NCBI GenBank assembly: GCA_947575235.1
Contig: CANPMT010000003.1
Location: 25,079 to 89,078, forward strand
Reading direction: 5' to 3'
Length of the DNA: 64,000 nt
DNA from: an uncultured Porphyromonadaceae bacterium
GTDB taxonomy: Bacteria > Bacteroidota > Bacteroidia > Bacteroidales > Muribaculaceae
Under the pieces are notes generated by a model that worked only from the letters and a program-made list of their open reading frames with translations, was not told the DNA's origin and did no database searches. Both the position numbers and the translations under genes were made by a program. Shown piece by piece: positions 41,304 to 50,482 of this stretch; positions within the stretch are counted from its first letter, which is position 1; each line of letters opens with the position of its first letter.

Positions 41304-44138
41304 ATGAGGCAAAACCTAAAACAAACTTCAACTGATATGATTAAAAAGTTTCTAACTTTGGCTCTGATGCTCATCTGCATCTGCATAGCCAACGCACAAC
41401 AGCCACTGCCGCTCAATCCGGAGGTGAAGCATGGAGTGCTGCCCAATGGGTTGACTTACTACATCCTTCACAACGAACATCCTCAGAACCGTGCCAATTT
41501 CTATATTGCGCAGAAAGTCGGTTCTGCATTGGAGACGCCTGAGCAATATGGACTGGCTCACTTCTTGGAGCACATGGCGTTCAACGGTACCAAGCACTAT
41601 CCCGGTGACTCGATGTTGCGTTACCTTGAATCGAATGGTATAAGGTTCGGCGCAGATGTCAATGCCTATACCGACTATGAGGAAACGGTGTATAACATCG
41701 ACAATGTTCCTACGACAAATGTGGCACTTATGGACAGTGTACTGCTTTGTCTGCGCGACTGGAGTTGCGACCTTCTGCTTGAAGATAAGGAGATTGATGC
41801 CGAGCGTAAGGTGATTCAGGAGGAGTGGCGTATGCGCAACGACCCTAATCATCGCTTCCGTGTGGCAATGGCGCCAGTAATCTTTTCAGAACCACAATAC
41901 CAGTTGACTCCAATCGGTACGATGGATGTTGTAATGAACTTTCCCTACAAGGCACTTCGCGACTACTATCACAAGTGGTATCGCCCCGACCAGCAGGGTA
42001 TTATCGTAGTGGGGGATTTCGATGCAGCCGAGATGGAAAAGAAAGTCATCGCCACATTCTCCGACGTACCGATGCCGGAGAATGCCGCAGCACGTGAATA
42101 TGTAAAAGTAAGCGATAATGAACAACCGTTATTCTTCGCATTCGAGGATCCGGAACTAAAAAGCGGGCGCGTGGATTTCCAAGTGAAATTTGACAAGATA
42201 CCTCTTGAATACCAGAACACTGATATTGCCTTCATAAATTATTTAATTCAAGAGATACTGGCTGAGATGATTAACAACCGACTGTATGAACACAGTCAGG
42301 ATGCTGATTGCCGCTATGCCAATGCAGGGGTATATTTCACTGATATGTATCCATCAAAGACTAAGGGTATTTTCAATGTCGCGGCTATAGCCAAAGATGA
42401 TGAAATAAGTGCTTTTGAAGATGCTTTTGCCATTGTCGCAAGAGCCTGTGCCACTGGATTCACCCAATCGGAACTTGATCGTGCAATCGCAGAAATACAA
42501 GCGCAGTATGATAAACGATACAATGAAAGGAACAATACAAATACTTCTGTCGTAGCCAAAGAACTCATCAATGCATTCAAAGACCGCACACCGGCCATGG
42601 GAATTGAAGCTGAGAGAGACTTTTTCAACAATATCATAGTTCAGATTCCTCTCCAAGGCTATAATCAGGCTGTCGCGCAAGTCATTACTCCTAATAATCA
42701 GGTGCTACTCATCCAGCAACAGAAAAAGGAGGGAAAGAGATTACCTGAAAAAGGTGCAGCTCTCGCATTGGTCAATGATGTTTTGAGTCGGCAATATGAG
42801 GCATATGCCGATGAGACAATCACCGACCCTCTGATTGAAAACCTCCCGGCCAAAGGGAGTATCAAGGAAATAAAGGAAGGGAAGTTCGGCACAACTGAAT
42901 TTCTGCTCTCAAATGGGGTGAAGGTCATTGTGAAGCCTACTGATTACAAAGAGGACGAGATTCTGTTCCAGGCATTCAAGGATGGAGGGGCAGCCTCATA
43001 TCCGGTAAGCGAAGCGAATAACGTGCTTCTCTTGGGGAATGCTTTTCAGCTCTCCGATATGGGCAAATTCGACCAAAAGAAACTTTACCGTTATCTGACG
43101 GGGAAAACTGTCGGACTTGGATATGGTGTCGGTCAGTTCTCAAATTATTTCCAAGGGAATTCTACAGTCAAGGATCTTCCGACATTGATGGAGCTGATCT
43201 ATACAGCCTTTACCAACATCAACCCTAACGAAGAGACCTACGATAGTTTTATTTCCAGAATTATACCTCAATATGAGGCAGCTGAGAAATCACCCGAATT
43301 CATTTTTGAGCAACACAAGCAGAACGCCACCTACGGCAACAATCCACTTACGCAAGTAGTCACGGCCGATGTGATGCGTGGAGCTGACTATACCAGGATA
43401 CTGCAACTCTATAGAGAGTCAGTGGCAGAACCATCCGATTATACCTTCCTGTTCACCGGCAATGTGGATGTAGATGCCATTAAACCGTTGTTGGAACAGT
43501 ATATCGCTACCCTTCCACTCTCTGGTGAACAACCAAAAAGCGTTTCAGTCACTCCAATTGAAAACCCCGAAGGGGAGGTGGTTGACAACTTCACCATAGA
43601 GATGTCTGCCCCGGCAGATTGGCTATATGGATTTTACAGCGATGACAATCTCAAAGCCTCAATAGAGAATGATGTGAAAGTGTCGCTTGTGGGAGATATA
43701 CTTGGAATACTTTATCATGACATTCTCCGTGAGAAAGAGGGTGGGGTCTATAGTCCTCAGGTTGGTTCAACATATAATATAAGCACTGGCAGATGGAACC
43801 TTGTCTACTTTCTCCAGACCAATGAAGGACAGTCAGCGCAGATGCTGCAGCTCGCAGACGAATTGTTTGTCAATCTGTTGAAAGATGGAGCTACCCCCGA
43901 GCAATTCAACCGTATGAAAAGTGCGATGCTGTCGCAGTATGAAAATTCCATCCGTACCAATTCATATTGGCACAACAATATCCGGATATATGAAATGCTT
44001 GACCTTGACCTTATCACAAAACATCGTGAGGCTATTGAGAATCTAACTCTTGAAGAGTTCAATGATTTCATGCGTACACTTTATGACGGTAAAAACCGTA
44101 TTCAGGTGAATATGCACGGAGTCGAAGGACAATCTTAG
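41304..44138 (+). CDS. Secreted M16-family zinc metallopeptidase (pitrilysin/insulinase type)
   Basis: A 944-residue two-module M16 protease. An in-frame ATG at 41337 (MIKKFLTLALMLICICIANAQ) would give a classical signal peptide and may be the true start. The inverted zinc site HFLEHMAFNGT (HxxEH) lies at about 87-91, with the distal Glu about 75 residues on in the RKVIQEEWRMR region. The second M16 half (from about 520) lacks the zinc site, as expected. The protein is probably periplasmic and degrades peptides. Its 3' end overlaps the convergent DUF3943 gene by 4 nt. Confidence 0.93.
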   Translation: MRQNLKQTSTDMIKKFLTLALMLICICIANAQQPLPLNPEVKHGVLPNGLTYYILHNEHPQNRANFYIAQKVGSALETPEQYGLAHFLEHMAFNGTKHYPGDSMLRYLESNGIRFGADVNAYTDYEETVYNIDNVPTTNVALMDSVLLCLRDWSCDLLLEDKEIDAERKVIQEEWRMRNDPNHRFRVAMAPVIFSEPQYQLTPIGTMDVVMNFPYKALRDYYHKWYRPDQQGIIVVGDFDAAEMEKKVIATFSDVPMPENAAAREYVKVSDNEQPLFFAFEDPELKSGRVDFQVKFDKIPLEYQNTDIAFINYLIQEILAEMINNRLYEHSQDADCRYANAGVYFTDMYPSKTKGIFNVAAIAKDDEISAFEDAFAIVARACATGFTQSELDRAIAEIQAQYDKRYNERNNTNTSVVAKELINAFKDRTPAMGIEAERDFFNNIIVQIPLQGYNQAVAQVITPNNQVLLIQQQKKEGKRLPEKGAALALVNDVLSRQYEAYADETITDPLIENLPAKGSIKEIKEGKFGTTEFLLSNGVKVIVKPTDYKEDEILFQAFKDGGAASYPVSEANNVLLLGNAFQLSDMGKFDQKKLYRYLTGKTVGLGYGVGQFSNYFQGNSTVKDLPTLMELIYTAFTNINPNEETYDSFISRIIPQYEAAEKSPEFIFEQHKQNATYGNNPLTQVVTADVMRGADYTRILQLYRESVAEPSDYTFLFTGNVDVDAIKPLLEQYIATLPLSGEQPKSVSVTPIENPEGEVVDNFTIEMSAPADWLYGFYSDDNLKASIENDVKVSLVGDILGILYHDILREKEGGVYSPQVGSTYNISTGRWNLVYFLQTNEGQSAQMLQLADELFVNLLKDGATPEQFNRMKSAMLSQYENSIRTNSYWHNNIRIYEMLDLDLITKHREAIENLTLEEFNDFMRTLYDGKNRIQVNMHGVEGQS

Positions 44139-45613
44139 AATTTATAGCTCAGCATGAGGGAGAGGGCCGAGGAGTGGGAATGTACGTCGGCGTAGTAATG
44201 ATAATGTGAGGTGCGGACGTAGTTGGTGAAGAGGGCGGTGGCGTAGAGATGGCGCCAGAGGCGGAAATCGGCGCGTACCTCCGTCATGTTGAGCGAGGCC
44301 ACTGATTTGTCGCCCATGGCGTTGAGCGTGCGGAAGTCAACAAGACGCAGGTCAGTGCCAAGAGGATACCCTTTCCAGGTGAAGAGCCTGAAATAATTGT
44401 GCGAGAGGGATATGGCGATACGGCTCTTGTCGAACTCAAGATTGAACCCTCCCTTGAGAGAGAATCCCGACGCCCAGTTGTAATTGCGTTCGTCGGTCTG
44501 GTAATGGTCGGATAGAATCGAGCCGAGCAATATTCCGTTGGCATGCGCGTAGAGGTCGAACACCCATTTCCTCATCTCAACGCCGCGATATAGAAATCCC
44601 GCTCCCACACAGGCCGGTATGCCTAATTTGAACGGCACCTTCTTAAGGTCGCCGATAGTGTCACTGTCGTAGAAATCGAAATGCTGATACAGACCGATGC
44701 TCCCCTGTGAGGCGAAATTGTCAAACAACTCACGTGCCAGGAGGCGTCCTTTGATCTCAACCTGCGTAAGAAGCGGCTGGGTCTTCATGACCTGAAGCTG
44801 CGCCTTGAAGGTGAAGTAATCATAAGGCTTTGTCGATTTCACCTCGAAACGGTCGCCATACTCCGCATCAACCTGAATGGCCACCCCCTGGTGATTGTCG
44901 CGATATTTGCTGTTGTAGACCAGAAACTTATATCCGAGCGAGGCCCGCAGCGCGAAAGCGGGCGAGCCGAACTGTCGCCCCATGGTGGGACGCACGCGCC
45001 ACATGTCGCCAGTGACGAGACGGTTTATACCACGCATCGGCGATATTATGAAGGCCGCCAACTCACGGCCGGCACGTTCAACGCCGCGCGAACGGTCGTC
45101 GAGCACGGCATCTGACGAGCGGTAGAAAATCTCGCCCAATGCCGCGCCTCCGATAGGGGTGGCGATGAAATCATTTGTCGAGGGGTATTCCCGCTCCATG
45201 AACACCTCCCACATGCCGCTCCCCGCGATGGCGAATAGTTCCGACTGCCAGAAATTGAAGCCGTTGGAACGTCCGGCATTGAAATACAGACTGCCGTTAT
45301 AGGGATGAAGGAATGTGTTGGTGCCGAGTTTGTCATTGTCCCATTTGAAGCCTGAGGTGATGTTGCGTTTCATCGAGCTCCAAGAGATATAGGCGAAGTC
45401 CCCCTTCTGCACATAGCGGTCGAACGCCCAGAGCCCCATATTGAAACCGAACACCTCCGCGGCGGCCCTCCAGAAATGACGTTTCTCCATACGGACAACG
45501 TCAGTTGAATCCGGAGGTGCCGAGGGGAAGGAATGAAGCTTTATGGGAATCTGTCCCAGACAGCCGATAACTGCGGCAATTGTGAATATGAGGGATAATA
45601 ATGCTCTACGCAT
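44135..45613 (-). CDS. DUF3943 outer-membrane-type protein
   Basis: A 492-residue exported protein. I take the start at 45613 (MRRALLSLIFTIAAVIGCLGQ), a good signal peptide, rather than the ORF-track Met 32 codons upstream. The DUF3943 region is recognisable around AAAEVFGFNMGLWAFDRYV, TNTFLHPYNGSLYFNAGRSNG, and FIATPIGGAALGEIFYRSSD. The C-terminal half alternates hydrophobic and polar residues and ends in Phe (ALSLMLSYKF), as in beta-barrel outer membrane proteins. Function is unknown. It sits downstream of the phosphomannomutase terminator. Confidence 0.82.
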   Translation of the reverse strand: MRRALLSLIFTIAAVIGCLGQIPIKLHSFPSAPPDSTDVVRMEKRHFWRAAAEVFGFNMGLWAFDRYVQKGDFAYISWSSMKRNITSGFKWDNDKLGTNTFLHPYNGSLYFNAGRSNGFNFWQSELFAIAGSGMWEVFMEREYPSTNDFIATPIGGAALGEIFYRSSDAVLDDRSRGVERAGRELAAFIISPMRGINRLVTGDMWRVRPTMGRQFGSPAFALRASLGYKFLVYNSKYRDNHQGVAIQVDAEYGDRFEVKSTKPYDYFTFKAQLQVMKTQPLLTQVEIKGRLLARELFDNFASQGSIGLYQHFDFYDSDTIGDLKKVPFKLGIPACVGAGFLYRGVEMRKWVFDLYAHANGILLGSILSDHYQTDERNYNWASGFSLKGGFNLEFDKSRIAISLSHNYFRLFTWKGYPLGTDLRLVDFRTLNAMGDKSVASLNMTEVRADFRLWRHLYATALFTNYVRTSHYHYYADVHSHSSALSLMLSYKF

Positions 45614-45656
45614 GGAAAGAATATAGATATAAGTGGAATTTGTTATCTCAACAAAA

Positions 45657-45690
45657 AAATCCGGCGTATGGTTTGCCATACACCGGATTT
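45657..45690 (-). terminator. Terminator after the phosphomutase gene
   Basis: A 15-bp stem (AAATCCGGCGTATGG / CCATACACCGGATTT, one mismatch or G-U pair) with a 4-nt loop and a T run on the minus strand. Confidence 0.8.
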
Positions 45691-45727
45691 TCATCAATAA
45701 AAAAAACAATTAATATGAAAAAGTTGA

Positions 45728-47479
45728 TTATTTCACGCCGAGATCTGCGAGAACTTTCTCAATCTTCTCCTCAGCCTTAACGACTGTCTCCTCATACTTG
45801 TCGGTCGACTCGAGATTCTCGCGTACCTCGACATAGAACTTGATCTTAGGCTCTGTGCCTGAGGGGCGTACAGAAACCTTGTCGCCGGCCTCGGTGAAGA
45901 ATTGGAGCACGTTGGAGGTGGTGGGGAAGTTCATCTTCTCAACCTCGCCGGTCTTGAGATTGCGGCAGTTGAGGTCGGAGTAATCCTTGATGGTCACGAT
46001 AGGTGAGCCTGCAAGTTCCTTGGGAGGATTCTCGCGGAAATTCTTCATCATGGCCACGATTTCTTCGGCACCGGTCTTGCCCGGGCGAACCACGCTCACG
46101 CCACGCTCGCGAGAGAAGCCATACTCCATATAGATATCCTTGAGCAGGTCATAGAGGGTCATGCCCTTCTCGGCAGCCCATGCAGCGATCTCACACATCA
46201 GGGTGATTGATGAAACGGCATCCTTGTCGCGTACGAAAGTCTCGGGGAGGAAGCCGTAGCTCTCCTCGCCGCCGCCGAGATAACGCTCTTTCCCTTCGAG
46301 ATTGCGCATTACGTCAGCAATCCACTTGAAGCCGGTGAAGCAGTCGTAGCAGGTCACATTGTTAGCCTCTGCGATGCGCTTGATGGTCTCGGTGGTGACG
46401 ATGGTCTTCACGCAATACTCCTTGCCGGTGAGTTTGCCGAGCTCGCGGTTGCGTGTGATGAGATAATAGAGGAAGATCATGACAATCTGGTTGCCATTGA
46501 CAAGCTGATACTCACCCTTGCCGTCGCGAACCACGAGACCGATACGGTCAGAGTCGGGGTCGGAAGCCACAACGATGCTTGCGCCTGTCTCCTTGGCCTT
46601 GGCAACCGCCATAGCCATAGCCTCGGCATTCTCAGGGTTGGGAGACGCCACTGTGGGGAAGTCGCCGCTCTGGACATCCTGCTCCGGCACATGGATCACA
46701 TTCTCGAAGCCCCATTTTTTGAGAGAATCGAAAATCAGCATACCACCTGTGCCGTGGATCGGGGTGTAGACAATCTTCATGTCGGCATGCTTCTTGTCAG
46801 CCTCAGGTGAGAGGGAGAGAGTCTTGATATCGTCGAGATACTGCTCGTCGATCTCCTTGCCGATAATCTGGATAAGGTCTTTGTTAGGGGTGAACTTGAT
46901 CTGGTCGACCGAAGTGATGGCGTTGACATAAGCGATAGTCTCCACATCGTGGGGGGCGATCATCTGAGCGCCGTCGCTCCAGTAAGCCTTGTAGCCGTTA
47001 TACTCCTTCGGGTTGTGGCTTGCAGTCACCATTACGCCGCTCTGGGTGCCGAGTTTGCGGATGGTGTAAGATACCTCCGGCACGGGGCGGCAAGACTCGA
47101 AGAGGTAAACCTTTATGCCGTTTGCAGAGAAGATGTCGGCTGCGAGTTCGGCAAACTTGCGGGAGTTGTTGCGCACGTCATGGCCGATTACAACCGAGAT
47201 CTGGGGCTCCTCCTTGAACACCTCGTTGAGGTAGTTGGCCAGACCCTGGGTAGCGGCACCCACGGTATAGATGTTCATACGGTTTGAGCCGGCACCCATG
47301 ATGCCGCGCAGACCGCCTGTTCCGAATTCAAGGTCTTTATAGAAAGCGTCGATGAGAGCGGTTTTGTCGTCAGAGTCGAGCATAGCCTGGACTGCGGCGC
47401 GGGTTTCAGCGTCATACTGGGGACCGAGCCATTTTTCCGCCTTTTCCTTGACGGTTTTCAATAATTCGTCGTTGTTCAT
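45728..47479 (-). CDS. Phosphoglucomutase/phosphomannomutase family enzyme
   Basis: A 583-residue alpha-D-phosphohexomutase interconverting 1- and 6-phosphates of glucose or mannose. I start at MNNDELLKTV (47479); the ORF-track Met adds 11 unlikely residues. Motifs: FGTGGLRGIMG near the N-terminus, the phosphoserine loop VMVTASHNPKEYNGYK, the metal loop VASDPDSDRIG, the sugar loop GGGEESYGF and the phosphate-binding RPSGTEPKIKFY. The length and the GTGGLRG form match the PgcA-like long subfamily rather than GlmM. The sugar specificity cannot be assigned. Confidence 0.93.
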   Translation of the reverse strand: MNNDELLKTVKEKAEKWLGPQYDAETRAAVQAMLDSDDKTALIDAFYKDLEFGTGGLRGIMGAGSNRMNIYTVGAATQGLANYLNEVFKEEPQISVVIGHDVRNNSRKFAELAADIFSANGIKVYLFESCRPVPEVSYTIRKLGTQSGVMVTASHNPKEYNGYKAYWSDGAQMIAPHDVETIAYVNAITSVDQIKFTPNKDLIQIIGKEIDEQYLDDIKTLSLSPEADKKHADMKIVYTPIHGTGGMLIFDSLKKWGFENVIHVPEQDVQSGDFPTVASPNPENAEAMAMAVAKAKETGASIVVASDPDSDRIGLVVRDGKGEYQLVNGNQIVMIFLYYLITRNRELGKLTGKEYCVKTIVTTETIKRIAEANNVTCYDCFTGFKWIADVMRNLEGKERYLGGGEESYGFLPETFVRDKDAVSSITLMCEIAAWAAEKGMTLYDLLKDIYMEYGFSRERGVSVVRPGKTGAEEIVAMMKNFRENPPKELAGSPIVTIKDYSDLNCRNLKTGEVEKMNFPTTSNVLQFFTEAGDKVSVRPSGTEPKIKFYVEVRENLESTDKYEETVVKAEEKIEKVLADLGVK

Positions 47480-47606
47480 TTTTCTTGTATATAATTGGGT
47501 TATTTGGTTCAACCGGTTATTTTTAAGTAGTTAACAATTCGCATCGGGGGGCTCCCCGGTGTAAGAGGAGGGAGCTATTGTGACTGTGTGATTCACAAAC
47601 TAAACG

Positions 47607-47614
47607 CAAAGCTA
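47607..47614 (-). promoter_or_regulatory. Probable -7 box for the phosphomutase gene
   Basis: TAGCTTTG on the minus strand, about 130 nt before the start. The -33 position reads CTTT rather than TTTG. Confidence 0.4.
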
Positions 47615-47775
47615 ATCAAAAAAGCTGAAAAACGAAAGTTAAATATACAAAAAAAGTGCCGTATAAGATAGAAACCCCTGAATTCACGCATCTGAATTGT
47701 CCATCTGAAAAGCTGCATTCAGATGTGTGGGGGTATGAAAAATCAAAATGGAGAGGATGAAATTGGGGTTGACAC

Positions 47776-47806
47776 TTTGGGAGATTATGGAAAAGTATTA
47801 AATTTG
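47776..47806 (+). promoter_or_regulatory. Promoter of the yicC-gmk-nadD operon
   Basis: TTTG (47776-47779) precedes TAAATTTG (47799-47806) with 19 nt between. Confidence 0.75.
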
Positions 47807-47874
47807 CAAATTAAAACCATAATCCTCCTGAATCGGGAGGTAGTCCCAATAGTAAAGGAGATAACCCAAGAGAT

Positions 47875-48762
47875 ATGATTTCATCAATGACAGGATTCGG
47901 ACGCGGTTGCGCCCAGACTCCCAGCAAAAGGATAAAGGTGGAGATTAAGTCGCTCAACAGCAAACAGCTTGACCTGTCGCTGAGAGTGCCCGCTTCTTAC
48001 AAGGAGATGGAAGTTGCCTTGCGCACACCCATAGCCGCCGCTCTCGAGCGTGGCAAGGTGGAGGTGTTCGCTACAGTCGAGAATATTGTGCCCGAGGCCA
48101 CGGCTACGGTCAATGTGGAGCTGCTCGGCGTCTACAAAGCCCAGATCGAGGATATGGCAGCCCGTCTTTCCCTCCCTTTGCCCCAGGATTGGTATGCCGT
48201 GCTGATGCGTATGCCTGAAGCTATGAAGATGGATGTCGCCACTGTCGACGAGGAGGAGACCGAGGCTTTCCACGCCGCCTGCCGCGAGGCTCTCGATGCC
48301 CTTGTCGAATTCCGTCGCCGCGAAGGACGCAAGCTCTACGGATTCTTCGTGGAGAAAATCAACCGCATAGCCGCCCTTCTCAAAGAGGTGGAGCCGCTTG
48401 AGGCGGAGAGGGTGCCCAAGATACGCGAACGCCTTGAAGACCAGCTCAGCCGTCTGCAGTCGATCGAATACGACAAGGGTCGCCTTGAGCAGGAACTCAT
48501 ATTCTACATCGAGAAGCTCGATGTCAACGAGGAGAAACTCCGTCTCGCCACCCATCTCAACTACTTCCTTGAGACACTCGGCGCCGAGGATAGCTATCCC
48601 GAGAGCGGCCAGGGTAAGAAACTCGGTTTCATAGCCCAGGAGATCGGCCGTGAGATAAACACCCTCGGCTCAAAGTCAAACCATGCCGGGATGCAGAAGA
48701 TTGTGGTGATGATGAAAGATGAACTCGAACAGATAAAGGAGCAGGTGCTCAACGTGCTCTGA
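47875..48762 (+). CDS. yicC: YicC-family endoribonuclease
   Basis: A 295-residue protein with the YicC N-terminus MISSMTGFGRG and EIKSLNSKQLDLSLRVP, and the C-terminal DUF1732 ending (GKKLGFIAQEIGREINTLGSKSNHAGMQKIVVMMKDELEQIKEQVLNVL). E. coli YicC is an endoribonuclease linked to small-RNA turnover. It heads an operon with gmk 19 nt downstream, the usual pairing in many bacteria. Confidence 0.94.
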   Translation: MISSMTGFGRGCAQTPSKRIKVEIKSLNSKQLDLSLRVPASYKEMEVALRTPIAAALERGKVEVFATVENIVPEATATVNVELLGVYKAQIEDMAARLSLPLPQDWYAVLMRMPEAMKMDVATVDEEETEAFHAACREALDALVEFRRREGRKLYGFFVEKINRIAALLKEVEPLEAERVPKIRERLEDQLSRLQSIEYDKGRLEQELIFYIEKLDVNEEKLRLATHLNYFLETLGAEDSYPESGQGKKLGFIAQEIGREINTLGSKSNHAGMQKIVVMMKDELEQIKEQVLNVL

Positions 48763-48781
48763 CAAAACCCGCCAACCCCGT

Positions 48782-49354
48782 ATGAAAGGAAAGATAATAA
48801 TACTCTCAGCCCCTTCGGGCACAGGGAAATCCACCATCATAAGCCGTCTGATGCAGGATGAGTCGCTCTGCCTCTCATTCTCGATCTCGGCCACCAGCCG
48901 CAAGCCACGCGGCCAGGAACAGCACGGCCGTGAATACTACTTCCTTACAGAGGAGGAGTTCCAGACCCGTGTCGACAACGGTGAGTTTGTGGAATGGGAG
49001 GAGGTATACGCCGGAACACGCTACGGCACACTCGAGAGTGAGGTGAACCGTGTGGTGGGGGCCGGACGCAACCTTATCATGGATATAGATGTTAAGGGTG
49101 CCCTCAACATCAAGAAGCGCTTCGGCGATGACGCCCTCTCCATCTTTATCATGCCTCCCGGCATAGAGGCGCTCGCAGAGCGTCTCCGTGCGCGTGCCAC
49201 CGATTCGGAGGAGACAATAGCCCGGCGTCTGGCAAAGGCGGAATACGAGATGGGCTTTTCACAGAATTTTGACGAGGTTGTCGTAAATGACGACCTTGAC
49301 ACGGCAGTGGCCGAGGTGGGGGAGAAGATCCGCCGCTATGCCTGTGGCTGCTGA
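48782..49354 (+). CDS. gmk: Guanylate kinase
   Basis: A 190-residue kinase converting GMP to GDP. P-loop SAPSGTGKSTIISRL (about 9-23), the GMP-binding region ISATSRKPRGQEQHGREYYF, and MDIDVKGALNIKK are all standard. Length is typical. It lies between yicC and nadD with gaps of 19 and 24 nt. Confidence 0.97.
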   Translation: MKGKIIILSAPSGTGKSTIISRLMQDESLCLSFSISATSRKPRGQEQHGREYYFLTEEEFQTRVDNGEFVEWEEVYAGTRYGTLESEVNRVVGAGRNLIMDIDVKGALNIKKRFGDDALSIFIMPPGIEALAERLRARATDSEETIARRLAKAEYEMGFSQNFDEVVVNDDLDTAVAEVGEKIRRYACGC

Positions 49355-49378
49355 CCGCGCAATAACATCCATACGATT

Positions 49379-49960
49379 ATGAGAATAGGTATATACAGCG
49401 GAAGTTTCGATCCCATACATTGCGGACACGCGATGGTGGCCAACTACGCGTCGCAATGGGGGGGCGTAGATGAGGTGTGGCTCATGGTGAGCCGCCTCAA
49501 TCCCCTGAAGAAGGATGGCTGCCCTCCGGCAGCCGATGCCCACCGCCTGCGCATGGCGCAGATGGTGGCCGAAGAATGCAATGGTGTCAAGGCCTCCGAC
49601 TTTGAGTTGGAGCTGCCCGAACCCTCCTACACCTACGTCACACTCAAGAAACTTCAGGAACACTATCCCGAACATTCATTCGTGCTCATAATAGGGAGCG
49701 ACAACTGGGTGAACTTAGGCCGATGGCGCGACGCCGGGAAGATAATCCGCGAGTTCGGTCTGCTGATATACCCGCGTCCCGGATTCGAGACCCCGCACAC
49801 GCCTCCTCCGGGGGTGACGGTGCTCGGCGACGGCCCCACGGCCCATATCTCGTCGAGCTTCGTTCGCCAGGCCATAGGCGAAGGTGCCAACATAAACTTT
49901 TTTGTGCCTGTAAGGGTTGCAGAATATATAACCACCCATAATCTGTATGAACATGAATGA
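49379..49960 (+). CDS. nadD: Nicotinate-nucleotide adenylyltransferase
   Basis: A 193-residue enzyme of NAD synthesis that adenylates nicotinate mononucleotide. The nucleotidyl-transferase motif GSFDPIHCGHAMVA (HxGH type) is near the N-terminus. IGSDNWVNLGRWRDAGKI follows, and the C-terminal HISSSFVRQAIGEG corresponds to the ISSTxxR motif. Its end overlaps the DUF5063 gene by 14 nt. Confidence 0.95.
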   Translation: MRIGIYSGSFDPIHCGHAMVANYASQWGGVDEVWLMVSRLNPLKKDGCPPAADAHRLRMAQMVAEECNGVKASDFELELPEPSYTYVTLKKLQEHYPEHSFVLIIGSDNWVNLGRWRDAGKIIREFGLLIYPRPGFETPHTPPPGVTVLGDGPTAHISSSFVRQAIGEGANINFFVPVRVAEYITTHNLYEHE

Positions 49961-50465
49961 AGATAACATACGCACCCGGCTGCTATCAGTGACGCAGCTC
50001 GCCGCCGGTTACTGCGCCCTTTGCGAGAATGCCACCGAGATGGAGAAGGAGGAGTTTGTTGACCGTATGCTCGACTCCCTCCCGCGGATATACTGGGAAT
50101 TTTTCGACATCACAGCCGAAGACCTTGTCACGCTTGAGGAGTCGGACTACCGTCCTGACTACGTCGACGAGGATTATTACGACAGCATCCGCCGCCATAT
50201 CGAGGCTGTGCTCGGACCCGACGACATGTTTCTCGAGACTTTCGAGGAGGATATGAAATACAGCGACACGCCGATAGCCGCCTCCATCGCCGAATCATTG
50301 GCCGACATCTTCCAGCCCCTCTTCAATTTCATCTCAGTGGTGAAAGACACCGATGGCGACAGCCTCGTAGAGGCTTACCTGCAGTGCAAGGAGGATTTCG
50401 TGACCTACTGGAGCCAGACGCTCTGCAATGTGCTCCGCGCACTCAATCATATCAAATACAGTTGA
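49947..50465 (+). CDS. DUF5063 domain protein
   Basis: A 172-residue acidic, mostly helical cytoplasmic protein without a signal or recognisable active site (e.g. ENATEMEKEEFVDRMLDSLPRIYWEFFDI, EDYYDSIRRHIEAVLGPDD, FVTYWSQTLCNVLRALNHI). I recognise it as the DUF5063 family, whose function is unknown. Translation is probably coupled to nadD, as the genes overlap by 14 nt. An internal Met at codon 3 is an alternative start. Confidence 0.75.
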   Translation: MNMNEDNIRTRLLSVTQLAAGYCALCENATEMEKEEFVDRMLDSLPRIYWEFFDITAEDLVTLEESDYRPDYVDEDYYDSIRRHIEAVLGPDDMFLETFEEDMKYSDTPIAASIAESLADIFQPLFNFISVVKDTDGDSLVEAYLQCKEDFVTYWSQTLCNVLRALNHIKYS

Positions 50466-50482
50466 CCTGAAAAATTTAACCA

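Larger units (their letters stand above)
47480..47874. other. Divergent intergenic region between phosphomutase and yicC
   Basis: This 395-bp gap holds a -7 box for the minus-strand mutase (47607-47614) and a full promoter for the plus-strand yicC operon (47776-47806). It also has a short leader hairpin, CCTCC-tgaatc-GGGAGG, before yicC. The middle is A+T-rich with no ORF worth calling. Confidence 0.6.

Noticed and set aside
47884-48555. 223-residue minus-strand ORF opposite yicC
   Set aside because: Shadow of yicC; no motifs and the plus-strand gene is conserved end to end.
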